A stretch of DNA of 64,000 nucleotides from Trichoplax adhaerens (lineage: Eukaryota > Placozoa > Uniplacotomia > Trichoplacea > Trichoplacidae), in the NCBI RefSeq assembly GCF_000150275.1, contig NW_002060960.1, positions 703,316 to 767,315 of the forward strand, read 5' to 3'. Positions 25,170 to 37,650 of the stretch are shown here, in pieces. A program made the position numbers and the translations under genes. Under the pieces are notes generated by a model. The model was not told the origin of the DNA. It did not search any database and saw only the letters and a program-made list of their open reading frames with translations. Position 1 is the first letter of the stretch, and every line of letters begins with the position of its first letter.

Positions 25170-28100
25170 ATGTGGCTAATTTGGAAGCAAACCAAATGCC
25201 TTACGTATAAAAACTTTCTTATCAAGAGAAGGGATAAAAAGCAATTCCTTCAAGAATTGCTATATCCAATCTATTTAATTTGTATCGTAGCAATCATACG
25301 AGCATTTATTAAACCAAGGCATTATCCAGTGATTCAACATTTTCCACAATTTTCTATGGGTAACGTTACACTACAAGTTAATGATAGTTATAGCTTGCTT
25401 TATGCTCCCAACGATAATCCCAATATTATCAAGTTAATAAATCATACCAATGCATTACTTGGTCTAAACAATCCCCCTCTTGGGTTTGCTAATGATTCCG
25501 AAATTGAACGATATTATACGACTGGTTCCAATCATCAATATGTTTATGCTGGCGTGATCTTTGATAGCTTTAGTCTTTCTAACATCTCTTATACACTGCG
25601 TATGGCTGATCACTTAGTTCCATCAACAGCTGAGCTTGTTCTTACTGGTGATAATCTAGGTAAATGTCTGGATATACCTTTTTTAAATCATGCTTCGAAT
25701 TTCAGTCATTACTGATTTGCTATGGACAGTTAGGAGTAAATTTTCAGTTATGGCTAAATTTTGATAGTCTACAGCACACCTACAAGATTTGATAAACCGT
25801 CTTCATTTACTATAATCATGTGTAAGCTGAAACAGATTTCGTTGACTTTACTATCTGTAAGGCTAATGTTCCATTTACCATCTAACTATTATTTCATTCA
25901 ACAAAACTAGATTTCTGTAACTAGAATTTCTTTTTATAATTTTAAAATAAGCTAGAAATACATCGATATTATTAATGTACGTACCTACCGTATGTTACTT
26001 ATAATGAACATTCTATAGTAAAGGAAAATCTTTTACTAATGTTTGTAGTTTTACAAATAATTTCAATTCACACAGTCGCATGTGTAATGTGAAATGCTTA
26101 TGCCTAAATAGTTTTGATCTATCTTTCCCTAATGAATGCAGGTTTACAAATAATTTCAATTTATATAGCTGCATTCGCATTGTTAAATTTTCCGGTCTAA
26201 TTACTTTTATAAATTCACACTCAGTTCCGTATATTAAGGGGATTAGTTTTTATAATAACTGTAGTAATAAGAATAAAACATCGAACACTCCTTGCCGCTC
26301 CTCAAATCATAACATTTTTATAAGATTGGTTTAATACAGTAGCTACCAATCATTCATCTCTAATGACAACTAATTTTAATAATTGAACTGATATCTTTAC
26401 GTAAATTTATCGCTTACTATTTTGATAAAAACTTATGTAGGCATAATACGGCAGCTAATAATCGAAAATATTTCTATTAGTAGCAAATTCTAAACCGATA
26501 ATTTTCCTTGCATATACTAAAGTAGTATGACATGTTAATAAGCTAGAAATAGTATACTAGCTACGAGTACCTTTTACTACATCTATAGCAAATGGGGCTT
26601 TATATTCTTCATCATGTTAATAACTTTTTACAAATTTTCCCATTTTACTATAATGAATAATCAGAAAGTCTGCTATTCATAGCAAATGTAGTATTTGAGA
26701 CTTCAAATTTAACAAATGCTATTCTCAAATATCTACGATTCGATGTACTGATAATATTTAACTTTGGATAACAGTTATATTAGTGTCATCTGCCATAAGC
26801 ATTAATTATGATTAATTATATGTTGGTGCCGATACCATTTTCTAGCATCTTGTCGTTCTGAATTAAACAATACAAATCCGTCAAATGATTGCCCTGCAAA
26901 TAGATATTTATCTTCGGGCTTTGCCTTACTCCAAAATGCAATCGACACATCGATCACACAGGTAAGATTTAGTAACCTATCATAGGATATAATGAATGAA
27001 TACCAGATCCCTATACTCTCCAGTTAGGATTAGTTTAGCATATTATGCTATTAATTTCACTATTTTGTTAAAATTACTGATTTAAGCAAGTAACATGAAG
27101 GCATCTTTATTAGTGACCCAATTTCTAGTTATAAGTTATCATTGCAATTTATCATTACATACTTTCGTTGACTTTTAAATGATAAATAACATTATCACTT
27201 TGATAATATAAAAATCAGTATAACTACATCTAGTGCTAATTTACATAAAATTCACAAAATTGCACTAAAATTAGTGCAATTTGCAATTAGAAGTATTTTT
27301 AATCCGTAACTGTATTGCGTCCTTGTTCACCATTTTGATATAATATACTGCTGTGAAAGGTAGTTTATTTTTCTCGATTCTGAATTGAAATTAACATTAT
27401 CTAGTCTTGCTAATAGATTAATTGTGGAATAAAATTAGTAACGGTTTATTGGGCCAAATAGATGTTTTAGTTAAGTTAGATCATGTTGTAGAAATATTCA
27501 ACAACGAGTATTGTGAATATTGAGAGTAATCATATATCTCTCCTAAAATCGTTAGATCTACACTAATCTTGGTGAGGATCTCCCGCAATCTAAATTCTTA
27601 TTCCAACTTATGCCTAAAGAACCTTTTATTGGTGGTGTTAGTTACGTTCAAACATTTGTAGCTATTTACTGTGTGATGGCATATGCGCCCTTTGTCAATT
27701 TCTTATTAGTGGGAATGGTCACAGAGAAAGAGAAGAAAATTAAGGAAGGAATGATGATGATGGGACTGCGGACTGCTGCCTTTTGGCTATCGTGGTTTAT
27801 AACTTATGCTTTAACTATTTTATTATGCACTATCTTCGTCACAGCTATTGCTATGGCATCTTCCTTATATATTACTAGTAACCCCTTTCTCATCTTTATG
27901 ATCATCTTCTTATATGGACTATCTATCATTACATTCTCATTTATGTTAACGCCTTTCTTCAATAAGGCAACTGTTGCTGCAGCGGTTGGTTCAATGTCTT
28001 CCATTGCTTTTGCAGGACTTTATTTCTTAGTTACACAATTACCAACGCCTCCTGTAGCTAAATGGCTAATGGCTTTACTTTCACCAGTTGCCTTGGCCCT

Positions 28101-31100
28101 AACTTTGAGTGAGGTAAATCTGCATTTACATTTATTCAATTTTCAACAATAGTTATGCAAATACTGTAACCTTAATTGGATAATAACATTTATCAATATA
28201 GGCAACTGTCTTAGAAACAACAATTGGTGTTCAATTTACCAACTTAAACGTTGGAAAGTTTCCAGTTGGTGGTGGTCTACTTATGTTGATCTTGGATACA
28301 TTCTTATACTTGCTATTAGCCGTCTATTTCGATATGGTTCTACCAAAGGAATATGGCCAGCAATATCATCCGCTCTTTTTTCTTTTTCCCTCTTTCTGGA
28401 GGCAAAGTAAAGGTTCAGATTCCATTGATGCTGCTGTAAATACTCAAAATGGCTTAAATGAGGATATAGAAGATACGGATTTATCTACTGATTTCAATGG
28501 TAACGGTATTAGGTAAGGCTAGATTAATTCCAATTTATAACCTGATCTATTTATGTCCTTAAAGCCTTAAGCTACCGTATAATCATATCTTAAATTGTAT
28601 CTTAAATTTGTTAACTATAGGATTGCAGGGATAACTAAGACTTTCATCGATAGATCATCCAAAGAACGGAAAGAGATAAAAGCCGTCAATAGTGAGTTTT
28701 GAGGAAATAAATAAAGTCTTCATAACATGACCATGGATTAGTGTTCCATAACTCACGAATTTTTTTCCATAATAGATTTTAATCTTGACATCTATGAAGG
28801 TCAAATAACAGCACTACTGGGTCATAATGGCGCAGGAAAGACAACGTTAATTGCGGCCCTTACTGGCTTGCTACCAACAACACAGGGAACTGCTTATATC
28901 TATAATTACGATATTAATAAGCCGGAAGATATGATGAAAATACGTGAAATAACAGGTACGAGTATCAATAGCAATTAAATTCTATTAGGTAAAATCCTAA
29001 AGGTCAAACTGATTTTATAGTGAATTGATTGAATCTGAAATAATTGATTTGAAGGCTGGCTAAAAATTTGTAATTACTAGTAAAATTACTTCCAGAATAA
29101 GGCCTTTAGCGTACTGTTGACGTATTGGAAGTCTAGAATTAAACTTAAAGTGATATATACTTTTTAATACCGCGACCTATTTTCTGATAGGTGTATGCCC
29201 TCAGCAGGATATTCTATTTGATACTTTGACGGTTCGAGAACATTTAAAGGTTTTTGCTACTATTAAAGGAATATCAAATGATCAAATCGATGCTGAAGTT
29301 GATAAGACATTAGATGATATTTTATTAACTGAGAAGGCTTCTACCCGAGCAACTAATTTAAGTGGAGGCCAAAAACGAAAGCTTTGTGTTGGTATCGCTA
29401 TCATCGGTGATCCTAAGGTAACGTCATCGTTATTCTGAGTCCAAATTGTCATTTATGACCGTGTTTTAGGGAGCTACAGGTTATCATAGCATGTAAAGTA
29501 TACTTCAGATTGTAGCCACAGCTATTGTACCTAATAAAGCCGCATACAATGCATAAAACAATATTAACTACCTTTAAAATCTACGTGTATGTATACAATA
29601 TATATAGACTATATGCAATGGACCTCAGAGTAGATTGTTACATATGGTCTATTTCATAAATCAAAGCGATCATTTTAAATTATTAACAACAAATTGAGTA
29701 GAAAAGGTCAAGAAATTAACTCTGAAAGTATCCAAATTATGGCGTAAAATTGAAATAATAGTTAATGCCAGTATTAACTATTAATTAATCGTATTTTTAA
29801 GTTTTAGTAATACTACTGGTACTAACTCATTTTAACTTTACCGATACTTGAAATAAAAGGACTTAAAAATAATGAATTACCGTACAAATACTGTAATTTT
29901 AACGACAATTTATCTATCTGCTATTTATTAGTAGCAGTTACTGGTTTAGTACTATTCGAACTAGCATCATAATGTAACAATCAAAGTGATAAAATTAAAT
30001 AATTAGGGAATTTATACATACTGTGAATCATTTTATAACAAAATATGAAGATCTTTACCTAAATTACTAAATCACGCTTATAAATACACGAACGATATCG
30101 AATAGTATTATAACATTTATGTAATCTAAACTGCAAAATCTTCTGAGTCTATTTACTGCAGCGGCAACTATAACGTACACAAATCATGTGCCATCGTCTT
30201 TAATCCGTCAAAAAAAGGCTTTAATTTAAAATTTAAAATTTATTTAGGTTCTTCTCATAAATTAACCAGGAAATCATTGATGAACATTTTGTATAAATAT
30301 TTAAACTGTCGTATTTTAGGTCGTCTATTTGGATGAACCAACAAGTGGAATGGATCCGCTATCCAGACGGCAGATATGGTCTCTATTACAAAGTCGACGC
30401 CAAGGAAGAGTGACTTTATTAACAACCCATTTTATGGATGAAGCAGATATTCTAGCGGGTTAGTTGTTATTAAATTAACCCATAGGCTATTAAATTTATT
30501 TTTTTACAATTATTCTAAGTCGAAGCAGGTTTAAAGTTAATGTTTTAAGAGCCAATTAACGTATATGATAATAAAACGAACTGCCATGTCTAGTAATAAT
30601 ACTAAATAGACTTCAATCTTCATGATAATATAATAGATCGGAAAGCAATCATCTCAGCTGGTAAGCTTCGGTGCGCTGGATCTTCACTCTTTCTAAAAAA
30701 TCGATTTGGGATAGGATACCATTTAGGAATGATAGCAAGCCCAGATAGTCAAATAAGCAATATTACACAGTTAGTTAAATCTTATATTCCTCACGCAAGC
30801 CTATGCAGACATAACGCGGGAGAACTTTCTTATTTACTTCCTTTATCAGACGTATTTCGATTTTCAGGTAGGTTGGATAGGATTCATTAGGCCTTTCTCT
30901 TTTTATAAGCAATTTATTAGTAGTTATTTAGCATTCGTTTTAACCTTACGATCCTACTAGATCTATTCCGCCAGTTGGAAAGTCCTGATACCAATAATGA
31001 AGTTAAAACACGAGCTCAAGCTTATGGAATCACAAGCTACGGAATATCGATGACCACGTTAGAAGAGGTTTTCTTAAAACTTAGAGAAGATAATTTAAAT

Positions 31101-34100
31101 ACTGATTTAACATCCTTAACAAACAATTCAATACAAAAAGACGACCAGCATTCAAAACTGGAAGCCAATCAATTTGATTTTCAATTAACTCGACGACTAT
31201 CTACTGGAGCCCTTGCTCGTCAACAAACTTTATCCTTATTAAAGATTCGATTGCTTAATAATTGTCGCGACCCGTTATCTATATTTTTTCGCTTTTTCTT
31301 CCCACCCGTATTTATTATCCTTGGCTTAGTCTTTGCTAATAGTATCGCTAGCATAACAGAAATTCAGCGTCATCCACCAGCACTAAAATTAACACCAGAA
31401 CTTTACCTTAACTCCACAAAAACCATTTCACAGCAACTCTATTCTAATTTAATATTAAAAAATTCAACTAGTGGGTCTATTAGCGACTTGTTGGCTTATG
31501 TGCATCAAATGGGAATTTATTATCGACTGAGCAATTTATCTGATCAGTACCTACTTGAAGATCGACCGCATACGATCGGCTATGATATCATACAATTTCG
31601 AAATACTTCTAAAGTAAGTAAATCCTACTAAGATAGCAGTAAATCTTCTCCTTAATATGTCGGTATTTGGATACAATATACACACGTATATTTGGTTAAA
31701 GAGCACCTTATAGGTTATAGATATAGTTTACGCAGGTGCTTAAACCGGACGTTATCAGTTATGTAACTTATTCTTATTCATTCTAGCTGCACAGCTTATT
31801 CGTTGAGTATAGTAGTAATCAGAATGGGTACTATGCATTTTATACAAGATATTCAGACATTTAAATACTGATACGGTAAAATAGCATCTCCAGCGCTCTT
31901 TGCCTATCATTTTCTTGATCCTGCTTGGAATAGTTCAAATCTTATTGCGTGGAACTTAGAATTTATAATGTATCTAAGTAACAAGACATTTTCCAATATA
32001 TAATAATTACCAATTCCAATCTTATTTTATGAGTAGAGCTTGTGTATAAGTAACGGTTAATTTCACCTGTAAATAAGTAAATTAGATGTAGATGATATAT
32101 ATAAACTTTTTAATAACTAGTTCGAACCTTGCTTTATGTGTAAAGCTTGTATATAAATAAACATTAATTTCGTTAATAAATAAGCAAATTGAACATATCT
32201 GATCTGTATCTAAACCTTTCAATAACCAATTCGAATCTAATTTTATGCGTAGGGCTTCTCCTCTTATGTAAATATAAAGTTTAATGATACTGCTGTTCAT
32301 AGCATCCCTATTGCAATGAATCTGATTCATCGTATCAGATTCAAGCAGGCTATGTATATCCATCGAGGTACGGTCGTCCATGGAGATGTCCTTTCCATCT
32401 CTAGCAAACCATTCCCTAAGCTTACTGTCAGTGGACAATTTAACCAAGGATCATTTAGCTCACCATTATTGATTGGATTAGCATTGAACGTTATACCTGC
32501 GGGATTTGGCATCGAAGTTGTACGCGATCGTAAGGTAAAAATGATTTAAGCAAAAGCAATATTTAAAGAGTTAAGTCTACACTTGCGTGTAATGATACTA
32601 ATTAATTTACTTCATCTCTTCAATAGCATAATATTCGCCAGCTGTTAAGAGCATCGAGTGTGAGCAGTTTAGTCTATTGGTTATCCATGTTCGCTAGCGA
32701 TTTTATATCATTTCTATGCCCCGTGATCTTAATGTTGATTATTATTCCGATCGTGAACGTACCGTCGTTAACTATTCCTGCAGCAATGGGAGCCCTCTAT
32801 TTAGCAACGATAACTTACATGTTTTCTAATATCGCATTGGCTTATGCAATTTCTTTCATGTTTTCATCTGTGGAGACATGCCAATCTGTCTTGCCTATTT
32901 TCTTTAACCTAGTAAGTAGATCTAGAATTACACTTATGAATGATTTATTGATCGTTTGAACTGATTTAATATTTTCTCTGCTTCTATTAGGCATTTCTAT
33001 TGCCAACTATTTGCGTTTCGATGCTAGATATGCTTACTCAGCCTGTTTACGGTTTGATTTTTCATTATATCTTTTTGATCCTTAACCCTGCATATCCTAT
33101 TGGTGGAGCAGTTTATTATATTAATCAGGTAACATTTTCTACTGAGTTTTATTTTCCTCTCGGCTGCACTATTCGGGATAAATTAAGTACTGGTTAATTA
33201 ATAAATCTATTTAAAATTCATGTACAAAAAGTAGAATCAGATTTTGCGCTCAATGCATATCATACCTAAAATCTTTCGAAATTTACAGATATATATGAAA
33301 CAAATTTATTTGCCCCGAGATCAACCGATTCCAGCGGGCTCCTATTTTAGCTTTTCTAGCCCTGTGCTATACTGCATTTTAATGGTGAGTTATGAAATTG
33401 TTGAGGAATAATTACATCTTTCAAATCTTTGTTTAATTCCGTGCAAAAATGATATATATTTTCACCGATATCTTTGCAGCCAATCGTTCACATCATAGCC
33501 TTATCCTATCTATTATGTTATATGGATAGCAAGAATGCTAGCTCCACAGAATCCTATGGATTATGCAGGTTACAATACGCTAATTTAGAATGGTTTAATT
33601 TTATTCTGCAATGACATGTTCTGAACTAATAAATATTTAATGATAGGTGAAAATAACGCGCGAAAGCTCTGTCATTAATATTTTACCAACAAATCTGGTT
33701 GAATTTTGTAGGAAATTAATGCAGAGATATCAGCAATTACCATCATCAGCATCGTCTATCTGTGAAATTGCAAGTTTAAATAGCAATAAAGCTTCCATGT
33801 CCGAAGATGAAGATGTCAGAGAGGAATGCCATCGAATAACTACATCCAGTAGTAGTCAAGATGTTTTGAGAGTTCAAAATTTACGAAGAGAATTTATTAA
33901 ATATTCTAATATGGATCAGAGACAACCAGGATTATTTCATCAAGAGTCAAGAAAAGTGGTATAACTCAAATATTAAAAATAAACTCTATACGCTGTAGAA
34001 TATCGTACGCTTAAATTTAATGGCTTTATCAATAATTCAATATTAGGCTTCTGTAGAAGATCTCTGTTTTGGTGTTGCACCTGGCGAAGTTTTTGGATTG

Positions 34101-37100
34101 TTAGGACCAAATGGAGCTGGAAAAACGACGACATTGAATCTAATTACCGGTGATATGCCGGCTACACTAGGCAATGTTAGTTTTGCCAGACTAGATTAAT
34201 GAAATCTCTTCATACTTCATAAATTAACAGTGCTTCATCATGATTCTAATTTATTGATTCTTACCATTTAGATTTCCATTGCTGGATATAACTTAAGAAA
34301 TGAAACTACCTTAGCGTTAAGAAATTCCGGATTTTGTCCTCAAATGGATGGGCTATGGGAAAGGATTACACTTACAGAACATTTAACGACTTATGCTGCC
34401 ATCAAGGGTGTTCCAAAAGAGTGTATTCAAGATGTTGTAAATAGGTTTGGTTCTAGCAAATTTTAAGAGTAGATTAATTACTGCTTATAAGATGATTATT
34501 TTTTAATTCTTAAGAGTAGCAAAGAACCTTACCTGCTTTGTTATGTTATATTTAAAGTAATGATACTTCAAAAACCACATATTTAATTCTATATACCGTT
34601 TTGTACGGTATTCATATTTGTCGAAAATCATTATAGATTTATTGATGGAATGAATATTCAGGAACATACTAATAAGTATTCTAAAAATCTATCTGGAGGA
34701 ACAAAAAGGAAGGTAGATTTAACGTATTTAGAATTAATTTGTCTTTCTTAATTTATTTCAATCTATCGTAGAAATGATACGAGTAAAAGGAGGATAGTTA
34801 CAGTTCTATTAGCACACGCCTAAATAGTAGTTTATAGCGTAATACCTATTGCAAAGATTTCCACTATTTTCAATTTCTTTTAACTGTCACGTATGAGCAT
34901 GAACAAGACAGTAAGTGTTTATGCAATGCGTATCACATTATACCATTCAAATATTAGTTGCTCTTGTTACAAAATATTTATCAAAACGTGACTAGTATGC
35001 AATAGTAGATAAAACTTCACGATCATTTCATTCAAAACAAGGCAATATACTTACTTGCTATGATTTTACTTCCTTAGTTAAGCTTTGGAATGAGTGTCAT
35101 TGGTTGTCCTCGACTGCTACTTATGGACGAACCCTCAACGGGTATGGACCCAGGTGGTAAAAGATTCTTATGGCAAGTATTTCCGCAACTTTCCAGTGTG
35201 TTACCGCTTTGTAATTTAACTAGTATTGTGATTGTAGACTGTTAGCCATGTTTAGTATAATGTTGTCACAAAACAGCTTTCGTGAACGTACCTAAAGTAT
35301 TCTATCTACTCTTATGGTTCTCCGACTAACTCCGCAGATCCTCAGTAAGGGAAAACTAACTTATTCCTATACTATAGTAATCAAGTCAAAACGATAGGTT
35401 TAGGTTAATAAAGATCTTTATTGCTAGCTTGCTTACGCTTGTACCAGTGTACCCTACGTTAGCCTCAGTGGAACTGAGATTAAAAAGTAATGATCAGGCT
35501 TATATACAGTTTCATATGTCACACAAATAAGATCGGTACTAATCTTTCACATTAAATTATAGAATGTGCAATACAGATCCATACAGGCTTACTATAGATT
35601 CGACTAGCTCGAGTGTTACTTATCACTTGGCACAAATTAATATTATTAATTAGAACCTTATTAACTAACATAATAATCTTTACAGCTTGAGATTTTAATT
35701 GCTAACACCATATCCATGCTGTATATTACTAGGATAATTAATAACAAAAGTCAATTAACAACTAGATTGTTGCCGAGATCGGCAACCTCCATAATAATAT
35801 TGTTACATATATTAGATCAAAATATTATTCATTTCGGAGCGAGCTCCGTCACAAATGTACGGTAGATATTTATCCTAAGAGATAATTGGTAGCTATAACT
35901 ATAGTCTGTAGTGGTATAGATTCTATGCTAGAGTACAGATGACTATATACAGTAAGCTGTTGAGTAACTAATAAGGCTATAGGTAAAAATAGAACTGTAA
36001 ATCATATATTAGGATATGGTTAATTCATTTTACTTTTGGTTGGTGTGAATAATGTCTGCGTAAGTACTGTAGTCGTATCCATATTGGATTAATGATGGTC
36101 CGCAGTAGAATAGTCTTACTAAGAATAATTTAACTATGTGTAAAATAAAGTAAAAGGTTGCCATGCGGATTGTAGCTGCGAATGCTACGGAAAGTATAAA
36201 AGCATGCAACCTTAGATTATTCTGTTAGTTCGTTGTAGAAGTCTTTAGTAGTAGTATTCGGCTAGAGTAGAGCTGTGTGTAGTTAATCTTTGTATAAGAT
36301 TCAATAAAGCCCTTATTTTTCTAAAATTTAGAATTTCGTGGTTGATATATACCACACACTTTTGCGTAAAATAAGTATAACACATCACCTATACTATTAA
36401 TAATTAGGAATGCTATTAAAGCAAGTATTTCAAGTGATACTGGAGCCGTTATTACTACACATTCTATGGAGGAAGCCGATGCTTTATGCTCGCGCGTGGC
36501 TATCATGGTGCGGGGCCAATTACGGTGTGGAAAATATCATAATAACGATATCTAAATCTATATCTATGTTTATAAATGTTTATAATAATAGCTATAAGGA
36601 AAATAGTTTTAATTATGTCTGTATCTATATCTATCCAAATATTTAAAACAACTATATGGAAAATATCTAATTTAATAGCTAGAGATTCCTATACCTTGTA
36701 CTACAGCATATGAGACACTCACCTATTTCAATATCAGTATTTCTAATATTTATATCTTAAATCCATAAGTATTAGTATTCCCCTCTGAATACTTATACTT
36801 ACGCTAATTTCATCTAAATATGTCTAAATTGAACAGTTAAAATTTCCTATACCTTTAGCTGCAGTATTTAAGATATTCATATATCTTTATATTGGCATTT
36901 TTAAATCCAAGAATTAAATTTGTATTATGCTCTGAATATGTTTAATTGTAGTTGCCTTGGTTCTACGCAACATTTGAAAAACAAGCATGGTGGTGGATAT
37001 CACTTGGAAATTAAATACGCATCGAATGAAACAAATGCACATCAAGAAAGAGATTCATTCAATAGAGTCAATAATTTCGTTAAAACAGTCTTTCCAAATG

Positions 37101-37650
37101 CAGCCATCACGGAACATTTTTCTCACCGAATTGTCTATAAGATTCCATCATCTAACGTGACTTCGTTGGCAAATTCCTTTTCTTCATTAGAAGCAGGTCT
37201 TTAATGTTATTATATAAAATTTTATCAACCATTTGTAGTATAACGCTTACTCAATCATCCGTAATGGCTAATTAATCATGTATCCTGATCATTTATAGAT
37301 TTATAGCCTAGTATCACCTTAGATTAATTTCTCTGATAAAGACTTTGATTATTTACAGCTTTTATTGATCTTATATCTATTACTTGGTATTTTATGTAGA
37401 TAAAACCAAAGTTGGGATAGTTGAATATTCCTTCAGCCAGTCTAGTCTAGAACAGGTTAGCATGACAACTGATTAATTTTAAAAAACTAAAACTAAACTA
37501 TGTATAATATTCTTGACCGTAATATAATGCAATGATTTTGATTACAATTCTGAATGAATGCAGGTCTTTTTGGAATTTGCTAAGAAGCAAGAAGATAAAG
37601 ATGAAGTATCAAGATCTCGTACAGGAACCAGTAATGATATTATAGTTTAA
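25170..37650 (+). CDS. ABCA subfamily transporter, copy 2 (complete, 24 exons)
   Basis: Tandem paralogue of the upstream ABCA gene. Exons: 25170-25659, 26846-26961, 27556-28113, 28202-28512, 28621-28691, 28776-28955, 29191-29417, 30320-30458, 30637-30867, 30961-31613, 32253-32534, 32627-32911, 32991-33128, 33289-33384, 33480-33568, 33667-33958, 34047-34175, 34272-34444, 34637-34712, 35078-35172, 36408-36524, 36952-37196, 37400-37455, 37564-37650. Total is 1711 residues, the size of ABCA3-like proteins. The first membrane helix is near 30-48, followed by an extracellular loop and a membrane block at 203-388. NBD1: GHNGAGKTT (531-539), LSGGQ (632-636), [11 protein letters not shown]2: GPNGAGKTT (about 1406-1414), LSGGT (1505-1509), MDEPSTG. 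The C-terminus is [18 protein letters not shown]. Exon 20 needs a GC donor (GCAAGT at 35173). Exon 16 needs an acceptor at 33666, because the nearer AG at 33646 would give an in-frame stop. Other junctions are GT-AG. Confidence 0.93.
26038..26215. repeat. imperfect tandem duplication inside ABCA copy 2 intron 1
   Basis: TTTACAAATAATTTCAATT occurs at about 26051 and 26143, each preceded by TAATG plus a few bases and followed by a CGCAT-containing stretch. The period is about 92 bases. It lies well inside the 1.2-kb first intron, away from the splice sites. Confidence 0.6.
32002..32260. repeat. 109-bp tandem triplication covering the acceptor of ABCA copy 2 exon 11
   Basis: Three copies start at about 32002, 32111 and 32220 with AATAA(T/C)-type sequence, then an (A/T)ATTC or TTCGAA stretch, TTTTATG or CTTTATG, and a TAG or TAA followed by (A/G)GCTT. 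The third copy supplies the real acceptor (GCGTAG at 32247-32252) and the first bases of exon 11. In copy 1 the matching site is GAGTAG. In copy 2 it is TGTAA, so the AG is lost or shifted by a base. Copies 1 and 2 would run into stops soon after. Confidence 0.8.
35173..35178 (+). promoter_or_regulatory. non-canonical GC splice donor (GCAAGT)
   Basis: Exon 20 of ABCA copy 2 ends ...TTCTTATG at 35172, followed by GCAAGT. The same exon in copy 1 ends ...TTTTTATG before GTTAGT at 22283. Using GC here restores the same exon length (95 bases), phase 2 and the join to exon 21, which reads W-NAIKAS. No GT nearby does this. Position +2 is the only change from a strong donor, the usual form of GC-AG introns. 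Confidence 0.85.
35769..35850. repeat. two short perfect hairpins with GA loops
   Basis: GTTGCCGA-GA-TCGGCAAC lies at 35769-35786. CGGAGC-GA-GCTCCG follows about 50 bases later, near 35837. Both are perfect inverted repeats with the same two-base centre, and both are GC-rich in an otherwise AT-rich intron. Confidence 0.7.
35769..36312 (+). mobile_element. possible solo LTR or similar insertion in ABCA copy 2 intron 20
   Basis: This is the longest intron of the gene (1235 bases), whereas the same intron in copy 1 is only 83 bases. The added sequence contains TGTTGCCGAGATCGGCAAC near 35768, a TATAAAA at 36195-36201 and an AATAAA at 36303-36308, in the order and spacing of an LTR promoter and polyadenylation signal. 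No matching target-site duplication or second LTR was found, and the boundaries are guesses. Confidence 0.3.
36684..36951. repeat. imperfect tandem duplication at the 3' end of ABCA copy 2 intron 21
   Basis: ATT(T)CCTATACCTT occurs at 36684 and 36842, followed in each copy by a CTGCAG- or TACAGCA-type block. CTCTGAATA lies near the end of each copy, at 36784 and 36930. The second copy ends in the working acceptor (ATTGTAG, 36951). The first copy ends CTTATACTTACG, without a usable AG at the matching place. Confidence 0.55.
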
